Notes: a model not told the origin generated them from the sequence alone. 64,000 nt of DNA from Glaciecola sp965660625 (GCA_965660625.1 CBFIAR010000004.1:62001-126000), one strand, 5' to 3'. Shown: positions 8,093 through 17,906, counted from the first letter of the stretch. A program made the numbers and translations.

Positions 8093-9364
8093 GTGGCAAA
8101 GACTATTCAAGCAATCAGAGGTATGAACGACTGCTTACCATCGCAAACTGGTATATGGCAGTTTGTTGAATCGAATATACGCCGTGTGGTAGCCAATTAT
8201 GGTTATCAAGAGATACGTACGCCAATTGTCGAAAGTACCGATTTATTTAAACGCTCAATTGGTGAAGTGACTGATATAGTCGAAAAAGAAATGTACACGT
8301 TTGAAGATCGCAATGGCGATAGTCTCACGTTGCGCCCTGAAGGCACTGCGTGCTGTGTAAGAGCGGGGAATCAGCACGGCTTATTGTACAATCAGCAGCA
8401 GCGATTGTGGTATATGGGCCCGATGTTTAGGCATGAGCGCCCGCAAAAAGGTCGCTATCGGCAGTTTCATCAGTTTGGTGTTGAAGCGTATGGCCTTGAT
8501 GGTCCTGATATCGATGTTGAAATGATATTGATTGGCGCGCGCCTTTGGCAAGCATTTGGTATTGCGGACAAAGTCGAGCTACAAATCAATTCATTGGGTT
8601 CGACTGAAGCACGAGCGGCGTATAAAGAAGTATTGGTGACCTTTTTACAAGCGCATCATGCGCAATTGGATGAAGACAGTCAACGCAGGTTGTTGACTAA
8701 CCCATTGCGAGTGCTTGATAGTAAAAACCCAGCGGTACAAGAGATTGTAAAAGACGCTCCTAAACTCATTGATCACTTAGATGATGAATCAAAAGCGCAT
8801 TTTTCACTTTTATGTGAACGTTTAGACAGTTTAGGCATCCAATACACAGTTAATCCAAGTTTAGTGCGTGGTTTAGATTACTATAATCGCACTGTATTCG
8901 AATGGGTAACACAACGCTTGGGTGCGCAGGGCACTATTTGCGCTGGTGGCAGATACGACGGTCTAGTTGAACAGTTAGGTGGCAAAGCCAGTCCTGCTGT
9001 CGGTTTCGCGATGGGCTTAGAGCGCTTGGTGTTGCTGGTAGAAAGTCTTGACGAGTCGCTTTATGCGAATAACTCAGTCGATATTTATCTGATGCCAATC
9101 GGGGAACAAGCCGAATCAGAAGCAACTAAGATCGCTGAGCAAATTAGAAACGAGCTACCTACCGTGAAACTTCAACAGCATTGTGGCGGTGGTAACGTTA
9201 AGAAACAAATGAAAAAGGCAATGGCTTCAGATGCTGCGATTGCAATGATTATTGGGGACGATGAGCTTGCCAATAAGAGTGTCTCGGTAAAGTATTTAAA
9301 ACAAGATAAGCCGCAGGCCAGCGTGCTTTTGAGTGAATTATCTGCCTTATTAGAATGGCTGTAA
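8093..9364 (+). CDS. hisS: Histidyl-tRNA synthetase
   Basis: HisRS charges tRNA-His. The 423-aa class II synthetase shows motif 2 region MGPMFRHERPQKGRYRQFHQFGVE and the His-specific signatures LVRGLDYYNRTVFE and GGRYDGL. The C-terminal anticodon-binding domain spans about residues 325-423. It starts with GTG at 8093 (MAKTIQAIRGMND), matching the usual N-terminus. It begins the hisS-yfgM-bamB operon, with yfgM 73 nt downstream. The cognate tRNA-His gene is in this window at 32.0 kb. Confidence 0.97.
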   Translation: MAKTIQAIRGMNDCLPSQTGIWQFVESNIRRVVANYGYQEIRTPIVESTDLFKRSIGEVTDIVEKEMYTFEDRNGDSLTLRPEGTACCVRAGNQHGLLYNQQQRLWYMGPMFRHERPQKGRYRQFHQFGVEAYGLDGPDIDVEMILIGARLWQAFGIADKVELQINSLGSTEARAAYKEVLVTFLQAHHAQLDEDSQRRLLTNPLRVLDSKNPAVQEIVKDAPKLIDHLDDESKAHFSLLCERLDSLGIQYTVNPSLVRGLDYYNRTVFEWVTQRLGAQGTICAGGRYDGLVEQLGGKASPAVGFAMGLERLVLLVESLDESLYANNSVDIYLMPIGEQAESEATKIAEQIRNELPTVKLQQHCGGGNVKKQMKKAMASDAAIAMIIGDDELANKSVSVKYLKQDKPQASVLLSELSALLEWL

Positions 9365-9437
9365 TCACTTCAAGCACAGTTGGTCGGATAATATTTAGTC
9401 ATTAATCAGTTATATGTAGTAAGGGTAGAGGAATTCA

Positions 9438-10076
9438 ATGGAACGTTATGAAACCGAAGAACAACAAGTAGAAGCAATTAAAGGCTTTTGGAAAGAAAAT
9501 GGAACTGCGATATTGGTTGGTATCGGCATTGGTTTAGCTGGTTTGTTCGGTTGGCAGCAGTACAACGATATGATTATTGAAGGCAAAGAAGCCCAATCAA
9601 TGGCTTTTCAAAGTGTCTTAGAAGGTATTGACTCTGAAAATGGATTGACGGAAGCTGAGGCTTTCTCAAAAGAAAACGGTGATTCTGGTTATGCTGTGTT
9701 AACAAGCTTAATTTCTGCTCAGAAAGCCGTTGAAAAAAACGACCTTGAAGGCGCAAAAGTGCATTTGGCTATGGCGGCCACCAACTCGCCGAGTGAAGCG
9801 ATTGCAGATTTAGCAAAAATTCGTTTGGCGCGTGTTGAAAGCCAGTTAGGTGATACTACGGCTGCTCTTGCAACATTAAATACGGTCGTTAATGCTTCCT
9901 ATGCCGATCAAGTGCAAGAAGTTAAGGGTGATATTTACGTTGCAACCAAACAGTTTGATAAAGCAAAAACTGCCTATGATGCGGTACTTGCAGAGCAACC
10001 GCAAAATCGCGTAGTAGAAATGAAGTTAAGCAACTTAAATTATGCTGCAACTGAAGTAGCAGGTGCTACCCAGTGA
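9438..10076 (+). CDS. yfgM: YfgM, SecYEG-associated periplasmic TPR protein
   Basis: YfgM is an inner-membrane ancillary subunit of the Sec translocon. It works with PpiD to hand exported proteins to periplasmic chaperones. The 212-aa protein starts ERYETEEQQVEAIKGFWKEN, has one transmembrane helix at about 24-43 (GTAILVGIGIGLAGLFGW) and a periplasmic TPR-like domain ending AKTAYDAVLAEQPQNRVVEM. It is preceded by AGAGGAA and overlaps bamB by 4 nt. Its partner PpiD is encoded at 39.7 kb. Confidence 0.93.
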   Translation: MERYETEEQQVEAIKGFWKENGTAILVGIGIGLAGLFGWQQYNDMIIEGKEAQSMAFQSVLEGIDSENGLTEAEAFSKENGDSGYAVLTSLISAQKAVEKNDLEGAKVHLAMAATNSPSEAIADLAKIRLARVESQLGDTTAALATLNTVVNASYADQVQEVKGDIYVATKQFDKAKTAYDAVLAEQPQNRVVEMKLSNLNYAATEVAGATQ

Positions 10077-11299
10077 AGAATAAACTACTAATAGCGTTGC
10101 TCGCCTTTTCACTCAGTGGCTGTGCAACAGTATCAGATTGGTTTGCGGACGATGACGAATTAGAAGTTCGTCGTTTAAAACCGATTGACGCCTTGTTTGA
10201 ACCTGAAATCAAATGGGATATTGAAGTTGGAGACGGCGTTCAAGATTACTTTTCTCGCCTAGCACCAGCTGTTGCATATGGCAAAGTATTTGCCGCCAGT
10301 AGAGATGGTATTGTTGTTGCTGTTGACCAAGAAACGGGTAAAAAAATCTGGGAACAAGACTTCGCTAATTACGACAACTATAGCCTTAAGAAAGCAATGC
10401 TGTGGTATTCAAACCGCGCAGTATCCGCTAAAATCTCCGGTGGTCTCTCGGTTGCTTATCAATCGGTATATTTTGGTACCGAAGACGGATACGTGTATGC
10501 GCTCGAGGAAGCAACGGGTGCGTTAAAATGGAAAGTTGGCGTAAAGGGTGAAGTTATTTCTGCACCTGCCATTGATGCTGGTATCGTACTCGTTAATACA
10601 ACATCGGGTCATCTGATTGCACTTGATCCAGAGAGCGGTGAGCAGAAATGGCTCACAGAATCTGATGTGCCTCCATTAACATTGCGAGGTGTTTCTGCAC
10701 CTGCAGCAGATAGTGGCGGCGCATTAATCGGCACTCCTTCAGGAAAACTGAAGGTCAGTATCCTTGAAACCGGAATGGTCGCATGGGAAACCCAAATAGC
10801 GTCTCCATCTGGTGCGACTGAGTTAGAGCGTATCGTTGATATTGATGTGAAACCACTGGTGTTTGGTGGTAATGTATTTGTTGTTTCTTACAATGGTACG
10901 TTATCTGCAGTAGAACTGCGCACAGGTCAAGTGATATGGACTCGTGAATACGGTTCCTACCGCAATATTAGTATTAATGGGAATAGTTTATTTGTTGTTG
11001 ATAACAGCAGTAATATATACGCGATTGACCGCCGTAGCGGCGTTGAATTATGGTCTAATGTTGGATTGAAAGACCGTAATATAACATCGGCTACACCACA
11101 CGGGGATTACGTGGTAGTTGGAGATATGTTTGGATTTCTTCATTGGTTTACTCAAGACGAAGGTAAACTTGTAGCACAGTTAGCGGTTGGTGATGATGAT
11201 GAAGACGAAGCTATCTTCACGGGGCCAATTAGTGCAGGAAATATCCTCTACGTACAAACGAGAGACGGAAAAATTGCTGCAATTACGCAACCACAGTGA
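10073..11299 (+). CDS. bamB: Outer membrane protein assembly factor BamB
   Basis: BamB is a lipoprotein of the BAM complex that inserts beta-barrel proteins into the outer membrane. The signal peptide ends in a lipobox LSGC (Cys about 17). The rest is an eight-bladed PQQ-type beta-propeller, seen as repeated motifs such as VAVDQETGKKIWEQ, YALEEATGALKWKV and ALDPESGEQKWLT. At 408 aa it is the usual size. It starts with GTG, overlapping the yfgM stop by 4 nt. A strong terminator lies about 90 nt after the stop and separates it from der. Confidence 0.96.
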   Translation: MKNKLLIALLAFSLSGCATVSDWFADDDELEVRRLKPIDALFEPEIKWDIEVGDGVQDYFSRLAPAVAYGKVFAASRDGIVVAVDQETGKKIWEQDFANYDNYSLKKAMLWYSNRAVSAKISGGLSVAYQSVYFGTEDGYVYALEEATGALKWKVGVKGEVISAPAIDAGIVLVNTTSGHLIALDPESGEQKWLTESDVPPLTLRGVSAPAADSGGALIGTPSGKLKVSILETGMVAWETQIASPSGATELERIVDIDVKPLVFGGNVFVVSYNGTLSAVELRTGQVIWTREYGSYRNISINGNSLFVVDNSSNIYAIDRRSGVELWSNVGLKDRNITSATPHGDYVVVGDMFGFLHWFTQDEGKLVAQLAVGDDDEDEAIFTGPISAGNILYVQTRDGKIAAITQPQ

Positions 11300-11388
11300 G
11301 TTGAAGGTATTATTGATTTACTGCACTAAGTGCTAAATCAGTATAGCCATTGTAGGCAAGATAACGTGTTAGAACGGATTACAATACA

Positions 11389-11416
11389 CGCCAATGGTAT
11401 CCCATTGGCGTTTTTT
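11389..11416 (+). terminator. Terminator between bamB and der
   Basis: Nine-base-pair stem CGCCAATGG/CCATTGGCG with a 4-nt loop, then six T. It ends the hisS-yfgM-bamB transcript only 14 nt before the der start. Der therefore depends on read-through or on a promoter upstream of the hairpin, in which case the hairpin would lie in its leader. Confidence 0.88.
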
Positions 11417-11430
11417 ATTAAGGGTGAAAA

Positions 11431-12873
11431 ATGTTACCTGTAGTGGCCTTGGTTGGCCGACCCAATGTTGGTAAATCAACATTATTTAATAGATTAACGA
11501 ATACTCGAGATGCACTAGTGGCGGATTTCCCGGGTTTGACACGCGATCGCAAGTACGGCCCAGCAACATTCGAAAACCGCGGTTTTATTGTCGTCGACAC
11601 TGGCGGTATTACGGGTGATGAAGAAGGTATTGATGCGGCTATGGCTGAGCAATCATTGTTAGCGATAGACGAAGCTGATGTAGTCTTGTTTTTAGTTGAT
11701 GCAAGGGCTGGTTTGACACCGGATGACATTGGTATTGCTGAGCATTTGCGTAAACAAGATAAAGCCATGTATTTGGTTGCTAACAAAGTCGACGGTATTG
11801 ACGGTGACAGTGAAACGGCAGATTTCTTTAAGTTAGGCTTTGCAGACGTTTTGCAAATTGCGGCTGCGCACGGTCGCGGCATTTCACAAATGATGACGCA
11901 TGTTCTAGCGCCTCTCGAAAAAGCCTTCCCCGACATGCAAATTGTAGAGGAAGAGAGAGATGAAGAAGAAGACGCTGATGCGAAACTAGCGCGTTTACAA
12001 GCATCTCCGATTAAATTAGCGATAGTGGGTAAGCCGAATGTAGGTAAGTCCACACTTATAAATCGTATTCTGGGTGAAGATCGCGTTGTTGTTTACGATC
12101 AGCCTGGCACAACTCGAGACAGCATCTTCATTCCGATGCAGCGCGAAGACCGTGAGTATATTTTGATTGATACTGCGGGCGTGAGAAAACGTAAGAAAGT
12201 CTCAGAAACAGTAGAAAAATTCTCGATTGTTAAAACGCTTCAAGCCATTGAAGAATCTAACGTGGTGTTATTAGTGATAGATGCAAGAGAGGGGGTTACT
12301 GATCAAGACTTATCGCTATTAGGTTTTGTGTTAAATTCTGGTCGTTCTCTTGTGTTGGCCGTCAACAAATGGGACGGGCTAGAAGCTCACATGAAGGAGT
12401 CAATTAAACGAGAATTAGACAGACGCTTAGGTTTCGTCGATTTTGCTCGTTTACATTTCATTTCTGCATTACATGGCACCGGTGTTGGACACTTGTTTGA
12501 ATCTGTCCAAGAAGCCTACAACTCTGCTACTGTGCGTATTACAACGTCAGTGCTAACACAAATCATGGAAATGGCTCAGAATGATCACAATCCGCCACTT
12601 ATCCATGGTCGCCGCGTTAAGATGAAGTATGCTCATGCTGGTGGTTATAATCCGCCGGTCATTGTGATCCATGGTAATCAGTTGAAGGATTTACCTGATT
12701 CATATAAGCGCTATTTGATGAATTACTATCGTAAAGCGCTGAAAACGATGGGTACACCGATACGAGTTGAATTCAAAGAAGGTGCCAATCCATTTGAAGG
12801 AAAAGTGAATAAGTTAACGGTAGGACAAGAGCGTAAGCGCAAGCGTTTGATGACTTTTCACAAGAAAAAGTAG
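11431..12873 (+). CDS. der: Ribosome assembly GTPase Der (EngA)
   Basis: Der is an essential GTPase with two tandem G domains that acts in 50S subunit maturation. G domain 1 begins GRPNVGKST (about residue 9) with DTGG and NKVD. G domain 2 begins GKPNVGKST (about 200) with DTAG and NKWD. A KH-like C-terminal domain follows (IRVEFKEGANPF). An acidic linker rich in Glu/Asp (VEEERDEEEDAD) joins the G domains. The 480-aa length fits the family. The ATG has AAGGGTG upstream, and a long perfect-stem terminator follows. Confidence 0.97.
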   Translation: MLPVVALVGRPNVGKSTLFNRLTNTRDALVADFPGLTRDRKYGPATFENRGFIVVDTGGITGDEEGIDAAMAEQSLLAIDEADVVLFLVDARAGLTPDDIGIAEHLRKQDKAMYLVANKVDGIDGDSETADFFKLGFADVLQIAAAHGRGISQMMTHVLAPLEKAFPDMQIVEEERDEEEDADAKLARLQASPIKLAIVGKPNVGKSTLINRILGEDRVVVYDQPGTTRDSIFIPMQREDREYILIDTAGVRKRKKVSETVEKFSIVKTLQAIEESNVVLLVIDAREGVTDQDLSLLGFVLNSGRSLVLAVNKWDGLEAHMKESIKRELDRRLGFVDFARLHFISALHGTGVGHLFESVQEAYNSATVRITTSVLTQIMEMAQNDHNPPLIHGRRVKMKYAHAGGYNPPVIVIHGNQLKDLPDSYKRYLMNYYRKALKTMGTPIRVEFKEGANPFEGKVNKLTVGQERKRKRLMTFHKKK

Positions 12874-12911
12874 ACTGGCCCAGAATTTATTAGTCTGTAA
12901 GTTGATGACTG

Positions 12912-12949
12912 AAAAGCTGTTATTTTCAATTGAAAATAACAGCTTTTTT
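12912..12949 (+). terminator. der terminator (18-bp perfect stem)
   Basis: A 36-nt perfect palindrome (12912-12947) whose 3' arm runs into a T tract. It is unusually long and AT-rich for a terminator but correctly placed 39 nt after der. The remaining DNA to 13195 has no gene I can support. It must hold the promoter of the next gene; a CTTGAAA-like sequence lies at about 13077-13083 without a matching heat-shock -10. Confidence 0.8.
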
Positions 12950-13195
12950 GTTTTATAAGACGTTACAGTATCTTTTGATATATTTGTTATCTATGTTGGC
13001 AGACAAACAAAGTAATTAATCAAAAATGCTTTCATTGCGACATTTCAGCCTGTTATGTGCATTTTAGATATGTTCCTTGAAAGGCAGAAAAGGGCGGCGA
13101 GTTCAATTACTCCTCAAAGGCGTTTAGTTGATCGCCGTCAATGTAGTGACATTTTATAAGTGTCAAATTGTCCTTAAAGAAATGGAGACTGAAAC

Positions 13196-13639
13196 ATGAT
13201 GAAAAGTGTGATAGTAGTGGCAGATAGCACCTGTGCGCGTATTTTCTCTTCGGATTCTGCTCGGTCGGCGCTGACAGAAATTGAGACACTAATGAATCCT
13301 CGGGGCAGGTTACATGAACGAGAAATTACCAGCGACTTGCCGGGTAAAAATAAGGGACATGGCGGCGCAGGAGGGCATGCTTTTGAGTCCCGAACCGCTC
13401 CGAAAAAACATGAATTAAATGAGTTTGCCAAAGTCGTAGGTGAGTATATAAACGCCGCACAAAAGACTAATAGTTTCTCAAATCTTTTGTTAATTGCGGA
13501 GCCATCGTTTCTTGGTGAGTTACGTACACAACTGTCTAATGCAAGCACCGGAAAGGTAGTGTTTGAATTAAATAAAAACCTGACACACAAAAGTCCGGCA
13601 GAAATATCTCAACATTTACCCAGTGATTATCAACATTGA
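13196..13639 (+). CDS. Host-attachment-type protein (AtsA/Host_attach family)
   Basis: The 147-aa protein begins with a beta strand of the form VIVVADSTCARIFSSD. It has a central Gly/His segment GKNKGHGGAGGHAFESRTAPK, and ends NLLLIAEPSFLGELRTQLS and TGKVVFELNKNLTHKSPAEI. These match the family first described as required for Agrobacterium attachment to plant cells, whose molecular function is unclear and whose fold resembles release-factor eRF1 domains. No signal peptide is present, so a cytosolic place is likely. GGAG precedes the ATG. It is 125 nt upstream of a second lon gene on the same strand. Both are plausible stress genes, but a functional link is inference. Confidence 0.75.
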   Translation: MMKSVIVVADSTCARIFSSDSARSALTEIETLMNPRGRLHEREITSDLPGKNKGHGGAGGHAFESRTAPKKHELNEFAKVVGEYINAAQKTNSFSNLLLIAEPSFLGELRTQLSNASTGKVVFELNKNLTHKSPAEISQHLPSDYQH

Positions 13640-13764
13640 GTATTAAACGCCTATGTTTACACGCTGTGAACGAGCCAAGATATGACGCAATAAAAAGGTT
13701 GTGAAAACAGAGCATCATTTATTGATGTTCCCTCTAATTTTTTTAATAGCAAGCCGAGTGACTT

Positions 13765-16152
13765 ATGAATGATAACGAACAACAGTCAAATGCGGACGAT
13801 GTCGGAAAATTATCAGAGAACATTGTTAAATTACGACCTCTTCCTAAGGATTCATTAATACTTGTGCCATTGCGCAATACCGTATTGTTTCCTGGGGTTA
13901 TTTCTTCCATTGCTATCGGCCGAGCATCTTCGGTGGCAGCCGCATTGGAAGCTGCGCGCAGCGGCAGTAAAGTTGGATTTATACTACAACGAAAGCCAGA
14001 TGCAGATGAAGTGAGTGCTGAGGACTTGCATCGAATTGGCACTGCAGGGCAGATAACACGAATGATTTCTTCGGGGGAAGATACCTATCATGTTGTTGTG
14101 CAGGGACAGGAACGATTTCGGGTTTTGGAGTTTCTCAGCGGTTGGCCCTTCCTAGTAGCGAGTATTGTAAAAGTAAAGCCTGAGCTTGAAAGCCGAAGTC
14201 CTGAAGTAGAGGCTCGCTTCATTCAACTTAAAAAACAGGCCATTGAGGCCGTTCAGTTGTTATCAAACGCGTCTTCCGAGCTGGTTGACGTTATCGAGTC
14301 AATCAACTCACCAGGTCTGTTATGTGACATGGTTACCAACGTACTGGATGTGAAAAATCAAGAGAAACAGGCGGTTCTCGAATGTTTCTCTGTGCAACAA
14401 CGTTTAGACAAAGTGATTAGTCTAGTGAGTGACCGCGTGGAAGTTTTGCGCCTTTCAAGAGAAATCGGTGAAAGAACCAAGAGAGAGTTTGATGAGCGTC
14501 AGCGCGAACATGTTTTGCGAGAGCAGATGCATCAGATACAGAAGGAATTGGGTGAAGGTGGTGAAACATCAGCTGAGATTGAGGAATTAAAAGATGCCAT
14601 AGAGAGTTGTGGCATGCCCGAGGACACACTCAAGCAAGCAAAGAAAGAGTTCAGCCGTCTGCAGCGTATGGGGGCTAATTCTGCAGAATCATCAATGGTA
14701 CGAACTTATCTTGAATGGCTCACGGAACTGCCATGGAGAGCTGAGCCTGCGCAAGTGATTGATATTGCCACTGCGCGAAAAGTGTTAGATGACGATCATT
14801 ATGGGCTTGAAAAAGTCAAACGCCGCATCTTGGAGTATTTGGCAGTGCGCAAGCTCGCTCCCAAAGGAAAAAGCCCAATACTTTGTTTTGTAGGGCCTCC
14901 GGGGGTAGGTAAAACATCTCTTGGGCAATCAATCGCACGAGCTGCCGAACGCCCATTCCAACGGGTTGCATTGGGTGGAACTCATGACGAGTCAGAAATC
15001 CGAGGTCACCGGCGCACTTATATAGGTGCACTACCAGGAAATATCATTCAAGCCATTAAGCGGGCGGGGAGTCGCTGCGGTATGTTAATGCTAGACGAAA
15101 TAGATAAACTAGGCGCAGGTGGATTCCATGGTGACCCATCATCGGCCATGCTTGAAGTGCTGGACCCAGAACAAAATGCTAAATTCCGCGATAATTACTT
15201 AAGCGTCGATTTCGACTTATCACAAGTAATGTTCATTGCCACTGCTAATGTGCTCGATACCATTCCTGGGCCATTACGTGATCGTATGGAGATTATTGAG
15301 CTAGCTGGCTACACGTATGAAGAAAAGCTTGAAATCGCAAAGCGCTATTTGATTAAGCGCCAACTAGAAGCCAATGGTCTACATTCTGGTCAGGTCGGAC
15401 TGGAAGACGAAGCGCTAAAGGGAATAGTAAGCAACTATACACGTGAGGCGGGAGTGCGAAATTTAGAACGAGAGATCGGCTCTGCGTTTCGTTCGGCGGC
15501 AATGCAAATTGCCGAAGGATTATGTGAACACGTCAATATTACTGCTAATGATCTACCGATCATCCTCGGGCCACCAAAATATGAGAGTGAAGTTGCGCTA
15601 CGAAAAGCTATTCCGGGTGTAGTGACAGGGCTTGCTTGGACTCCGGTAGGTGGTGATATTTTGTTTATCGAAGCCAACAAGGTGCCAGGCTCTGGTAAAC
15701 TTATTCTTACCGGGCAGCTTGGGGATGTGATGAAAGAGTCGGCACAAGCAGCACTTACACTTGCTAAGACTTATCTCGACAATCCCTTAGAGAAAATAGA
15801 CATACATATCCATATTCCCGCAGGCGCAACCCCTAAAGACGGGCCAAGTGCTGGTGTTGCTATGTATCTTGCTTTGGTTTCATTGCTTTTAAATAAAGTC
15901 GTACGTCCGGAGTTTGCCATGACGGGCGAAATATCGCTGCGCGGAATTGTGCTTCCCATTGGCGGTGTAAAAGAGAAATTACTCGCTGCTTTGCGCGCTG
16001 GGATCACGACGGTTATGTTACCAAAGCGCAATGAAAAAGATATTGAAGAACTACCGCAATACGCACGAGATCAATTAGATATTATTTTTATAGAACGTGT
16101 AGAAGAAGCCGTCGCCTTCGCCATAGCAGATGAAGACAGCACTAACGTTTAA
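13765..16152 (+). CDS. Second ATP-dependent protease LonA (paralog)
   Basis: A complete 795-aa LonA-type protease. The N-terminal LON substrate domain (about 25-220) begins LPKDSLILVPLRNTVLFPGV. The AAA+ module has Walker A GPPGVGKTS (about residue 377) and Walker B MLMLDEIDK. The C-terminal peptidase has the Ser-Lys dyad (Ser about 695 in PKDGPSAGVAM, Lys about 738 in GGVKEKLLAA). All catalytic residues are present. It is divergent from the canonical lon at 36.6 kb, which has E. coli-like spacing (Ser 679). The two differ through the linker and the SSD (for example GGFHGDPSSAMLEVLDPEQN). No sigma-32-like promoter is evident upstream, unlike the other copy. Substrates are unknown. Confidence 0.93.
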   Translation: MNDNEQQSNADDVGKLSENIVKLRPLPKDSLILVPLRNTVLFPGVISSIAIGRASSVAAALEAARSGSKVGFILQRKPDADEVSAEDLHRIGTAGQITRMISSGEDTYHVVVQGQERFRVLEFLSGWPFLVASIVKVKPELESRSPEVEARFIQLKKQAIEAVQLLSNASSELVDVIESINSPGLLCDMVTNVLDVKNQEKQAVLECFSVQQRLDKVISLVSDRVEVLRLSREIGERTKREFDERQREHVLREQMHQIQKELGEGGETSAEIEELKDAIESCGMPEDTLKQAKKEFSRLQRMGANSAESSMVRTYLEWLTELPWRAEPAQVIDIATARKVLDDDHYGLEKVKRRILEYLAVRKLAPKGKSPILCFVGPPGVGKTSLGQSIARAAERPFQRVALGGTHDESEIRGHRRTYIGALPGNIIQAIKRAGSRCGMLMLDEIDKLGAGGFHGDPSSAMLEVLDPEQNAKFRDNYLSVDFDLSQVMFIATANVLDTIPGPLRDRMEIIELAGYTYEEKLEIAKRYLIKRQLEANGLHSGQVGLEDEALKGIVSNYTREAGVRNLEREIGSAFRSAAMQIAEGLCEHVNITANDLPIILGPPKYESEVALRKAIPGVVTGLAWTPVGGDILFIEANKVPGSGKLILTGQLGDVMKESAQAALTLAKTYLDNPLEKIDIHIHIPAGATPKDGPSAGVAMYLALVSLLLNKVVRPEFAMTGEISLRGIVLPIGGVKEKLLAALRAGITTVMLPKRNEKDIEELPQYARDQLDIIFIERVEEAVAFAIADEDSTNV

Positions 16153-16376
16153 TTTATCGTAGCTTACTTACATCAGAAAAGTACGCTGTGGATTAAATAC
16201 CTTTTGCCCTTGACCAGGCCCTAAGGCGATACGATAGCCTAGAGAGGCTCCGTGAGCTAAGTAAATAGACACTGTCTACTCGTTGCAGGACTTATAATCT
16301 CGGGGTTGTGCTTAATTATTATGTTGGGCATAGCACTTGATTCGCATAATTAATATGACTCTTACCTCGACAATGC

Positions 16377-17624
16377 TTAAGATTGCAGATATTGCGTCAT
16401 TAACAGCACCAATCCATAGCCGCTTGAGTATGAAATTAAAAGCAAAAGTGAATATTTGCCGTAGCGAGCAAATGTTAAGCCTTGCACCTTGCTCATTGCA
16501 ACGATGCCTGCCGCAGAGCCAATTACCAATAAAGAGCCTCCCACACCAACAGCGTAGGTTAATGACATCCATTCGCTGAATGACATATTAATATTCGCTT
16601 TTAACAACGCCGCCGTTAACGGCACATTGTCTATCATTGAGGATAAAATCCCCATAATATAATTGGCTATCACTGGCGGGAACATGGTGTAAATATCTAA
16701 GAGTGCGTGTAATGCATGAATATGCTCTAACATCCCGACAATTAATAATACGCCTAAAAAGAACAACAATGTGTCAAATTCTATATATCTGATGTAGTCC
16801 AAAATAGGGTCTTTGTCATTATCTTTGGCCATGAAATTAGCGACTAAGAACATAATTGACATGCCTGCCAAAAAACTCAGCATAGGCGGAATAGCAAACA
16901 GTACGTTACCAACTAAGGTTAATATGATAGTGGATAAAAAAGTCACCGCGATGGTGTAATCTACGGGTCTTATGTGGTGATGCTGCTTTTTAATTTTCAC
17001 TTTACCCTGCAAGCCAAAACTGAGTAAGCTTGCCAGCACTATTACGCCAGAAAACGAAGGTAAAATAAGCCAAAGCAGTTGCGTAATTGTGACCTTTTCC
17101 TGCAAAAATATCATCAATGTTGTGACATCGCCGGTGATTAAAGACACCCCACCTGAATTGACCGAAAACACGACTAAAACAGCAAACCGCATGGTTTGAT
17201 TAGCCGGCAAGCCCAATGATAGCACCAATGCAATGGATACCAGTGTCGCGGTAATATTATCGGCTAAGGAAGAGAAACAAAAACTGAATATTGCGGTCAT
17301 AAACAGCAATTTTTTCAGACTAATCTGATTCGGCATGATCACGTTTAACATGCTTTCAATTAGGCCTTTTCGATTTAAATAAGCGACGAAAGTCATGGCG
17401 GCAACGAGAAAAAGCCAAAGTGTTGATATTTCGGTGATATTGATAAACAAATTCTTTTCAACGGCTTCTAAACCCGCTCCCTTATTGGCATCAATAAAAA
17501 GAATTATCCAAGCTGTGGTGCCCAATAATAATGTCGTTTTCGCTTTATTGACATGTATGAGCTCTTCAAATATGACGCCTAGCAGTGCAGCAATGGCTAT
17601 GCCAATCAGTATCCAATCTATCAT
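16377..17624 (-). CDS. nhaD: Na+/H+ antiporter, NhaD type
   Basis: NhaD expels Na+ (or Li+) in exchange for protons at alkaline pH, typical of marine and halophilic bacteria. The 415-aa protein is almost entirely hydrophobic, with about 11-12 membrane helices. It carries ion-transporter superfamily signatures FSSLADNITATLVSIAL, NSGGVSLITGDVTTLMI and, near the C-terminus, SSMIDNVPLTAALLKA. The intramembrane Asp-Asn pairs of these two repeats are hallmark residues. It converges with the second lon gene (224 nt apart, no gene between) and is probably monocistronic. The symbol is by family; other IT-superfamily antiporters are possible. Confidence 0.85.
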   Translation of the reverse strand: MIDWILIGIAIAALLGVIFEELIHVNKAKTTLLLGTTAWIILFIDANKGAGLEAVEKNLFINITEISTLWLFLVAAMTFVAYLNRKGLIESMLNVIMPNQISLKKLLFMTAIFSFCFSSLADNITATLVSIALVLSLGLPANQTMRFAVLVVFSVNSGGVSLITGDVTTLMIFLQEKVTITQLLWLILPSFSGVIVLASLLSFGLQGKVKIKKQHHHIRPVDYTIAVTFLSTIILTLVGNVLFAIPPMLSFLAGMSIMFLVANFMAKDNDKDPILDYIRYIEFDTLLFFLGVLLIVGMLEHIHALHALLDIYTMFPPVIANYIMGILSSMIDNVPLTAALLKANINMSFSEWMSLTYAVGVGGSLLVIGSAAGIVAMSKVQGLTFARYGKYSLLLLISYSSGYGLVLLMTQYLQS

Positions 17625-17857
17625 GTTGCGAGTCTCTAAGGTAAGTGCTCAAGAGGAAAGGGCGGGAGTATACGCTTTATCTGCCAGGTAAAGAATACAA
17701 CTATGGTAATAGACACTTGTGCTACAACTTTAAAGCAAAGTAGTTCGTTTTTTGATTTAGATTAGTCTCGCACAAACAATCATTAATTCGGCGATAAATA
17801 GAAAGTCAGATATGAAGTTAGGAAGAACGGATGAACATTAAAGGTAACTCTTAAGTT

Positions 17858-17894
17858 TGAAATGGGAAACGCATGTAAGATCGCGTTTCCCATT
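17858..17894 (-). terminator. Terminator of the M2 peptidase gene
   Basis: Twelve-base-pair perfect stem (AATGGGAAACGC with GCGTTTCCCATT) and a 10-nt loop, placed 13 nt after the stop on the minus strand. The following tract is only weakly T-rich. Confidence 0.65.
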
Positions 17895-17906
17895 GTTTAG
17901 CGGCTG

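Noticed and set aside
11418..12053. Long minus-strand reading frame opposite der
   Set aside because: It is the shadow of the strongly conserved der frame; low-complexity Ser/Ala-rich translation, no ribosome site and no family resemblance.
12912..12947. 36-nt perfect palindrome as a possible mobile-element end or attachment site
   Set aside because: It is right after der and runs into a T tract, so a terminator is the simpler reading.
13107..13590. Two minus-strand frames around the host-attachment gene
   Set aside because: The plus-strand frame has a ribosome site and family motifs; the minus frames are shadows.
13765..16152. Lon paralog as a phage or plasmid gene
   Set aside because: No integrase, tRNA-edge duplication or unusual base composition is nearby, and the gene is full-length and well conserved.
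16337..16579. Plus-strand frame at the 3' end of nhaD
   Set aside because: Antisense to the conserved C-terminus of NhaD; no supporting signal.
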